A DNA stretch of 64,000 bases from positions 1,736,001-1,800,000 of the forward strand of contig NZ_VFOA01000001.1 in the NCBI RefSeq assembly GCF_006715865.1, in the 5' to 3' direction. The stretch is from Cellulomonas sp. SLBN-39 (GTDB taxonomy: Bacteria > Actinomycetota > Actinomycetes > Actinomycetales > Cellulomonadaceae). How positions within the stretch are numbered: the stretch's first letter is position 1; the number at the start of each line of letters is the position of its first letter. The position numbers were made by a program, and so were the translations under genes. The notes beneath the pieces were generated by a model that was given only the letters and a program-made list of their open reading frames with translations, was not told where the DNA came from and searched no databases. Shown piece by piece: positions 59,100-64,000 of this stretch.

Positions 59100-60797
59100 T
59101 CAGGGGGTGCCCGTGACCTCCGTGCCCGTGCGGGTGACCTCGTACGTCACCGTGCGGCCCGACCAGAAGTGGAACGTCAGCGTCACCGGGGCGCCGTCCG
59201 TCACCTCCGCGAAGAACGCCGGGCGCAGCACGATCCGCCCCGCGTCCTCGTCCGGCGCGAACGTCACGTCGTACTCCTTGTACGACGTCCACCCGTGCGG
59301 ACCGGCGTTCGTCCCGTCCGCGTACCGCGCCTCCATCGTCGCCAGCCGGTCGCCGTGGAACGCCGTCGGCACCGCGAAGTCCGCGGTCGTCCCCGTCGCC
59401 GCCTGCAGCACCGGCGCCGTCGCCGCGACCACCTCGACCCGCCACGGCAGCCCGCCGCCGTACCGCACGAACAGCTCCGCGCGCGTGCCCGTCGGGCCGT
59501 CCCCGACCAGCCGGTCCAGCAGGGACGCGTGCAGCGTCAGCGCGGTCCCGCTGATCGCGTAGTCCCGCCCCTTCTTCAGCTGACGGCCGTCCAGGCGCAG
59601 GTCACGGAACTTGCGGCCGTTCGGCTGCAGCGTGATCGTCTGGTCCGTCGCCGCCCCCGGCTCGACGAACACCTGGTCCGTCGACGCCACGCCCGAGCGC
59701 CCCGACCAGCTCGAGCTGATCTGCGCGAACAGCGCCGGGTCGCTCCACGCGAACGACGTGCGGCCCAGGTGCTGCCCGTTGTCCCACAGCATCGTCGTCA
59801 CGCCCGCGGCGCGCGCCTGGTGCCCGAGCTCCTCGAAGAACTTCAGCTTCTCGCCCTGCTCGATCGTGCCCGTGTGCCGGTCGAAGCCCAGCAGCCCGTA
59901 CTCGCCCAGGACCACCGGCACGCCCTGGTCGACGAACGTCTCGCGCACCCGGTCGAAGGTGCCCGTCATGTCCGCCAGCGCCGTCGCGTCGAAGCGGGTC
60001 CCGCCCGCGACGTTCACGCTGAACGGCCAGTAGCCGTAGTAGTGCACCGTCGCCGCGAGGTTCGCGTCGTCGAGCGCGTCGATCGTGCCCGCGAGCGCGT
60101 CCAGGCGCTCCTGACCGGCGTTGGTGTGCAGCGTCGGCAGCACCAGCACCCGGTCCGCGTTGCCGCCGCCGGACCCGCGCACCACCTCGTGGAACACCCG
60201 GTTGAGCTCGTCGAGCAGCACGTCGCCCGCCGCGTCGTCGACGCCCGCGAACTGCGGCTCGTTCAGGCTCTCCAGCAGCAGCGTGCGCGGGTGGTCGCGG
60301 AACCGCTCCGCGATCTGCTCCCACGTCGCGCGGAACTGCGCGACCACCTCGTCGTGGCGGGTGGGCATCTGGTGCGCCCACATCCACGAGTCGTGGTGCA
60401 CGTCGAGCAGCACCACCAGGTCCTCGTCCAGGGCGAGGTCGACGACCTCCTCCACGCGGTCCATCAGCGCGGGGTCGACCGTGTAGTCCGGCGCCGGGCC
60501 CGTGCGCTGGCCGAACGTCACCGGGACCCGCACGCTGCGGAAGCCCGCGTCCTCGACGGCGTCGAACAGCTCGCGCGTCGCGCGCGGGTTGCCCCACGCC
60601 GTCTCGTCCGCGCCCACCGCGTCGAGGGTGTTGCCGAGGTTCCAGCCCGGCTGCATGCCGGCCACGACCTGCGCGGCCGACGGGGTGCGGACGGGTCGGT
60701 CGCGGCCGGGGCCGGCGCTCGCGGGTGCGGCGGCCGTGACGGCGAGGGCCGTGGCGGTCACCAGGGCGGCGAGCCCGGTGGCGAGGGTGCGTCTCAT
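59100..60797 (-). CDS. secreted GH5 endoglucanase with X2-type domain
   Basis: A 565-aa secreted cellulase. The signal peptide is residues 1-28 (LATGLAALVTATALAVTAAAPASA). The GH5 barrel spans about 40-340: WNLGNTLDAVG near 50, VPVTFGQ near 93, the acid/base Glu in ESLNEPQF near residue 182, HYYGYWPFS near 245 and the nucleophile Glu in VVLGEYGLLGF near 300. Both catalytic residues are intact. A CBM_X2-like Ig-type domain follows (VFVEPGAATDQTITLQPNG near 375, ISGTALTLHASLLDRL near 415), and a C-terminal beta domain of about 110 residues ends the protein; I cannot assign it. It hydrolyses internal beta-1,4-glucan bonds. A LacI-type palindrome upstream suggests sugar-dependent control. Confidence 0.92.
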   Translation of the reverse strand: MRRTLATGLAALVTATALAVTAAAPASAGPGRDRPVRTPSAAQVVAGMQPGWNLGNTLDAVGADETAWGNPRATRELFDAVEDAGFRSVRVPVTFGQRTGPAPDYTVDPALMDRVEEVVDLALDEDLVVLLDVHHDSWMWAHQMPTRHDEVVAQFRATWEQIAERFRDHPRTLLLESLNEPQFAGVDDAAGDVLLDELNRVFHEVVRGSGGGNADRVLVLPTLHTNAGQERLDALAGTIDALDDANLAATVHYYGYWPFSVNVAGGTRFDATALADMTGTFDRVRETFVDQGVPVVLGEYGLLGFDRHTGTIEQGEKLKFFEELGHQARAAGVTTMLWDNGQHLGRTSFAWSDPALFAQISSSWSGRSGVASTDQVFVEPGAATDQTITLQPNGRKFRDLRLDGRQLKKGRDYAISGTALTLHASLLDRLVGDGPTGTRAELFVRYGGGLPWRVEVVAATAPVLQAATGTTADFAVPTAFHGDRLATMEARYADGTNAGPHGWTSYKEYDVTFAPDEDAGRIVLRPAFFAEVTDGAPVTLTFHFWSGRTVTYEVTRTGTEVTGTP

Positions 60798-60875
60798 GCG
60801 GGGGTGCCCTTCGTCGGCGGGAGCGCCCGGGCGTGCGTCGGCTCGCCGTCGAGCGCCGCGCCCCGACGGCGTCGT

Positions 60876-60933
60876 CGAAGCGCTTCGCCACGGTAGCCGT
60901 CGACGTGCCGGGCGGCACCGGACGGAAACGTTT
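60876..60933. promoter_or_regulatory. LacI-type operators before the cellulase gene
   Basis: A perfect 12-base palindrome CGAAGCGCTTCG at 60876-60887, and GGAAACGTTTAG near 60924-60935 with an AAACGTTT core. Both have the central CG of LacI-family sites. CebR of actinobacteria uses a related box (GGGAGCGCTCCC) to repress cellulase genes until cellobiose is present, so a CebR-like regulator is a fair inference. Confidence 0.6.
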
Positions 60934-60954
60934 AGGTGCGCCGCACGGGGTCGG

Positions 60955-61938
60955 TCAGGCGGTGGGGGACTCCACCGCGCCGTGCGTCGCCGCGGCACCG
61001 AGCCGGTCCGCCACCTGGGCGAGCGTCGCGCGCAGCTCCGGCGGTGCGACGACCGTGAACGGCTCGCCCACCAGCGCGAGCGCGGCCGCCGCCCACCGCA
61101 GGTCGTCGACCTCGAGGCGGACGCGGCAGCGGCCCGGCCCGTCGTCCTCGGCGGCCAGCCACGACACGCGCTGCCGCACCGTGGCGGCCGTCGCCTCCAC
61201 CAGGGCCTCCACGCGGTGCCGCTCGGGACCGCCGCTCAGGCGGTCCCGCACGAACGTCGCGACGTCCTCCGCCGGCAGGGCCCGGGGCGCGAACCGGGCA
61301 CCCGTGCCGCGCGGGTCGCGCACCCGGTCCAGGCGGAACACCCGCCAGTCCACGCGGTCGAGGTCCCACGCGACGAGGTACCAGCGGGAGCCGAGGGGCA
61401 CCACGCGCACCGGCTCGACCTGGCGGGACGTGGTCGGGCCCTCCGCGCCGGCGTACGTGAACGCGAGCCGCTCCTCGTCGCGGCACGCCAGCGCGACGAC
61501 GGTCAGGACGCCGGGCTCCACGACCTCGTCGACGCCCGCTCCGCCCCACGTCGCCGGGACCGTCATGGCCCGCAGGGCGTCGACGCGCCGCCGCAGCCGC
61601 GCCGGCATCACCGCGACGACCTTCGCCAGGGCCTGCACCGACGCCTCCGTCAGCCCGGCCACGCCCGTCGCCGCCGCCGAGAGACCCACAGCGAGCGCGA
61701 CGGCCTCGTCGTCGTCGAGGACCAGCGGCGGGAGCGCCGCCCCGGGCGCGAGGGCGTACCCGCCGTCGATGCCGCGGCGGGCGGCCACGGGGTAGCCCAG
61801 CTCGCGCAGCCGGTCGACGTCCCGGCGCAGGGTCCGCAGCGAGACGCCCAGCCGTCCCGCGAGCTCGGCCCCGCCCCAGTGCCGCCGCTGCTGCAGGAGC
61901 GACAGCAGACGGAGCGTGCGCGTGCTCGTGACGGCCAT
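60955..61938 (-). CDS. WYL domain transcriptional regulator (YafY type)
   Basis: A 327-aa regulator. The N-terminal HTH_11 is TRTLRLLSLLQQRRHWGGAELAGRLGVSLRTLRRDVDRLRELGYPV; the WYL domain covers about 130-240 with SRWYLVAWDLDRVDWRVFRLDRV, in which the WYL motif reads WYL. A C-terminal WCX-like part follows. Such regulators are commonly divergent from a VOC-family gene, as here. ATG at 61938. The 103 bases between hold a CCTAGGTCTCCTAG motif that may be the shared operator. Confidence 0.9.
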   Translation of the reverse strand: MAVTSTRTLRLLSLLQQRRHWGGAELAGRLGVSLRTLRRDVDRLRELGYPVAARRGIDGGYALAPGAALPPLVLDDDEAVALAVGLSAAATGVAGLTEASVQALAKVVAVMPARLRRRVDALRAMTVPATWGGAGVDEVVEPGVLTVVALACRDEERLAFTYAGAEGPTTSRQVEPVRVVPLGSRWYLVAWDLDRVDWRVFRLDRVRDPRGTGARFAPRALPAEDVATFVRDRLSGGPERHRVEALVEATAATVRQRVSWLAAEDDGPGRCRVRLEVDDLRWAAAALALVGEPFTVVAPPELRATLAQVADRLGAAATHGAVESPTA

Positions 61939-62041
61939 GCCCCAGTCTCCCGCGCATTGCGGCCGAGAAGTGGCACCTAGGTCTCCTAGCGTCGTGAGGA
62001 CCGGGCAGCGCGCCGCGCCGCCCCCGGCACCAGGAGTCCTC

Positions 62042-62464
62042 ATGAGCATCAGCACCGTCACCCACCTGAACTTCCGTGGTCACGCCCGTGCCGCCCTGGA
62101 GCACTACCGGTCCGTGTTCGGCGGCGAGCTCGTCGCGATCACCTACGCCGACGCGGGTGCGGTGCAGGACCCGGCCGAGGCCGACCAGGTGATGTGGGGG
62201 CAGGTCGTCTCGGACGCCGGCTTCCGCGTCATGGCCTACGACGTGCCGTCCGGCCGCGCCCACGCCCGGGGCGAGGACCCGTTCTTCGTCTCCGTCCGTG
62301 GCGACGACGCCGACGAGATCACCCGGTACTGGCAGGCGCTGGCGGCCGGCGGCACGGTGGTCCAGCCGCTCGCGCCCGCGGGGTGGGCGCCCCTGTACGG
62401 CATGGTCACCGACCGGTTCGGGGTCACCTGGGTGCTCGACGTGGCTCCGCGCCACGCCGGCTGA
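62042..62464 (+). CDS. VOC family protein (PhnB-like)
   Basis: A 140-aa glyoxalase/bleomycin-resistance fold protein of the PhnB/3-demethylubiquinone methyltransferase-like group. THLNFRGHARAALEHYRSVFGGEL at the start, then FRVMAYDVPSG and GWAPLYGMVTDRFGVTWVLDV at the end are the family landmarks. The activity is unknown. It is divergent from the WYL regulator, which probably controls it. Confidence 0.88.
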   Translation: MSISTVTHLNFRGHARAALEHYRSVFGGELVAITYADAGAVQDPAEADQVMWGQVVSDAGFRVMAYDVPSGRAHARGEDPFFVSVRGDDADEITRYWQALAAGGTVVQPLAPAGWAPLYGMVTDRFGVTWVLDVAPRHAG

Positions 62465-62548
62465 GCCCGGGCCGTCGCGTGGCCTGCGTGCGTCCGGCCG
62501 AGGCGTCTGACTACCCTGGACCGACGTTCAGGAGCGGTCGGAGGTGAC

Positions 62549-63748
62549 GTGCGCGCAGGTGCTCGGTGGCGACGCGCCCTGCTGACGGCCGCCGCGGCAG
62601 CCGGCCTGTGGGCCGGGGGTGCCGTGCTCGCCGCCCCGGCGCATGCTGCCGAGCCGACGCCCGCGGGCCGTGCGGCCGGCGCACTCGACGTCGCCGTCGC
62701 CGAGCTCTCCCGGGGCGTCGACCAGGTCCTCGCGGGCGTCGACCAGGTCCTCGCGGGCGTCGACCAGGTCGTCGCGCCGGTCGCCGAGCAGGTGACCGAG
62801 CCCGTCGCCGAGCAGGTGACCGAACCGGTCGCCGAGCAGGTGACCGAACCGGTCCTCGAGCAGGTCGCCTCGCAGGTGACCGAACCGGTCGCCCAGCAGG
62901 TCGCCGAGCCCGTCGTCCAGCCGGTCGGCGTCCTCGTGGAGCCGGTCGCCAGCGGGGTCGGCGATGCCCTCGAACCACTCGGTGCTGCGCTCGAGCCGGT
63001 CGAGACGGCGGTCGGTGAGGTCGTCGACCCGGCGGTGCGTCCCGTCGGTGCAGCGCTCGCGCCGGCGGGCCGCGGTGCCGCGCACGTGGTGACGCCCGTC
63101 CTCGGGGCGGCGGCCCCGGTCACGGGCCCGCCGCTCGCGGGGCTGACGCCGGTGACCGGGCCCGTGCTCGGCGCACTCGCACCGGTGACCGTGCCGGTGG
63201 GCCGGCTGCTGGCGCCGGTGACCGTCCCGCTCGGCCCAACCGTGCCGGCTCTCGGGCAGGTGCTCGGCGGCGTCGGCGCGCCGCTGACGGACGCCCTGCT
63301 CCCCGCGGAGGTCGAGCCGGGTGGTCCGTCGACGACAGTGCCGCAGCGCCCGCCGTCGAGCGCTGCGGTGCCGGCCCCCGAGCTGCTCGTGGCTGCGACC
63401 GTCGGCGTCGCCCCAGCACCCCCGGGAGCCGGCACCGGGCTCGTGGCCGCGGACGCCCGCGGCGCGTCGCCGGTCGGCGGTGCGGGTCGGGCCGACGTCG
63501 TGGTCGTGGCCGGTGCGCCGGCCGTCCCCGAGAGCGACCCGGTCGCGCCGTCCGGGCCCCATGGGCGTGGCGCCGGCTGCCCGGCGACGACCGGTGGTGC
63601 CGCGTCACCCGCGCCGGCGCCGTCGGCCGACGCCGCGGCCGTGCCCGGCGCCCCCCGTGGTCCCGCCGCCACGAGCGCGGCCGGCCGCGCGGCGGACGAC
63701 GCCGTGCCTCCCGCCCTGGCCCTCCGCCCCGGGGCGCGCCCCGACTGA
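62549..63748 (+). CDS. secreted Val/Pro-rich repeat protein
   Basis: A 399-aa exported protein of unknown function. The signal peptide is residues 1-33 (ALLTAAAAAGLWAGGAVLAAPAHA). Residues 55-75 are three GVDQVLA heptads; 76-130 are tandem units of VAEQVTEP (8 residues); 130-250 are looser PVxxxLxPV repeats (APVTGPPLAGLTPVTGPVLGALAPVTVPVG). The last 150 residues are Ala/Pro/Gly-rich low complexity with a single Cys (GAGCPATTGG). The pattern of small hydrophobic repeats suggests an extended or amphipathic surface protein. No LPxTG motif or transmembrane anchor is visible at the C-terminus. GTG start with GGAGG upstream. Confidence 0.7.
   Translation: MRAGARWRRALLTAAAAAGLWAGGAVLAAPAHAAEPTPAGRAAGALDVAVAELSRGVDQVLAGVDQVLAGVDQVVAPVAEQVTEPVAEQVTEPVAEQVTEPVLEQVASQVTEPVAQQVAEPVVQPVGVLVEPVASGVGDALEPLGAALEPVETAVGEVVDPAVRPVGAALAPAGRGAAHVVTPVLGAAAPVTGPPLAGLTPVTGPVLGALAPVTVPVGRLLAPVTVPLGPTVPALGQVLGGVGAPLTDALLPAEVEPGGPSTTVPQRPPSSAAVPAPELLVAATVGVAPAPPGAGTGLVAADARGASPVGGAGRADVVVVAGAPAVPESDPVAPSGPHGRGAGCPATTGGAASPAPAPSADAAAVPGAPRGPAATSAAGRAADDAVPPALALRPGARPD
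62714..62911 (+). repeat. coding tandem repeats (21- and 24-base units)
   Basis: A 21-base unit (GGCGTCGACCAGGTCCTCGC core) occurs three times from 62714. A 24-base unit beginning GTCGCCGAGCAGGTGACCGA occurs at 62780, 62804 and 62828, with diverged copies at 62852 and 62888. The units keep the frame of the secreted protein and are similar enough to recombine. Confidence 0.85.
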
Positions 63749-63818
63749 CCCTTCCCCGCTCCGGACCAGCCGCCCGCACCCGGGCCGGCACCCAGGACCG
63801 AGGAAGGACCCCTTGCGC

Positions 63819-64000
63819 ATGCACACGCCCTGGAACAGCACGCCCGGCGCCGACGACCCGCACGCCGGCGACCCCGCCCGGCCCGGCGCCGACCCGTTGC
63901 GCGGGCACGACGAGCCCGACCCGTGGCGCGCGACCCGCGCGCTCGACACCTGCTGCACGATCCGTCCGGTCGACGGCGAGCTCCTGCGCTGGGCATGGGG
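63819..64000 (+). CDS. start of an unknown gene, cut by the window edge
   Basis: About 60 residues are visible: an acidic, Pro-rich start (WNSTPGADDPHAGDPARPG) followed by DPWRATRALDTCCTIRPVDGELLRWAWG. I do not recognise it. AGGAAGGA lies upstream; the ATG at 63819 or a TTG at 63813 may be the start. It follows the repeat protein by 70 bases. Confidence 0.5.
   Translation, partial: MHTPWNSTPGADDPHAGDPARPGADPLRGHDEPDPWRATRALDTCCTIRPVDGELLRWAW

Noticed and set aside
62714..62911. CRISPR-like regular repeats
   Set aside because: The repeats are contiguous, keep a reading frame, and have no spacers; they encode protein repeats.

Overview
The window is high-GC DNA (roughly 70-75% by eye) with GTG starts, ATGA-type start/stop overlaps, Tat signals and families typical of mycothiol-using Actinomycetota. 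A secreted GH5 cellulase with a LacI-type operator, an Mrp antiporter operon whose MrpA and MrpB are fused, and DUF4235, DUF2332, DUF5701 and DUF4241 proteins suggest a Cellulomonas-like member of the Micrococcales. The genus is an inference. I saw no rRNA, tRNA, CRISPR array, prophage or intact insertion sequence.

Layout. 0.2-3.0 kb: an unrecognised gene of lower GC and a self-inhibited (class II) Fic protein. 3.1-7.2 kb (-): a fatty-acid desaturase preceded by a 16-codon reading frame, a NADAR glycosidase and a membrane Fe-S oxidoreductase of the EtfD type. 7.5-14.2 kb (+): mrpA/B-C-D-E-F-G. 14.2-18.4 kb (-): a copper/haem export module (His-rich membrane protein, PepSY protein, PCu(A)C chaperone, Tat-exported DyP peroxidase). 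18.4-19.5 kb: DUF4235, a small Cro/C1-type regulator and a membrane protein. 19.6-23.7 kb (+): a TPP riboswitch and a thiamine ABC transporter. 23.7-29 kb: twin SRPBCC proteins, DUF4287, a two-domain acetyltransferase, a YgjV-like protein and an Nramp transporter.

29-43.6 kb holds an ECF42-type sigma factor with two DGPF/YCII proteins, two MFS exporters, and many single-gene functions (Nudix, methyltransferase, DinB, acetyltransferase, GGDEF-EAL, SDR, DUF families). 43.6-46.1 kb is a mosaic: a small membrane gene is present twice, the 3' end of the SDR gene is duplicated almost identically, and a 3' scrap of a second CDF transporter abuts it, next to an intact CDF gene and its CmtR-like ArsR repressor. 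47.2-48.5 kb carries a secreted beta-helix protein broken by one frameshift. 48.6-53.7 kb: a DUF1906 glycosidase-like protein, a Tat-exported M15 peptidase and a NarL-type two-component system. 53.7-56.3 kb: a phosphoribosyltransferase, a small membrane protein, a LysR regulator and a maleylpyruvate-isomerase-like protein.

56.4-59.1 kb contains four related hairpins close behind, or near, successive minus-strand genes, a 31-base G tract abutting one of them, and a second duplicated gene tail (TauE/SafE). 59.1-62.5 kb: the GH5 cellulase, then a WYL regulator divergent from a VOC protein. 62.5-64 kb: a secreted Val/Pro-rich repeat protein and the start of an unknown gene cut by the window edge.

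The most unusual signals are the sequence-conserved hairpin family with its G tract, the two independent duplications of gene 3' ends, the desaturase leader frame and the secreted repeat protein. Functional calls rest on motif recognition by reading; no database search was run.
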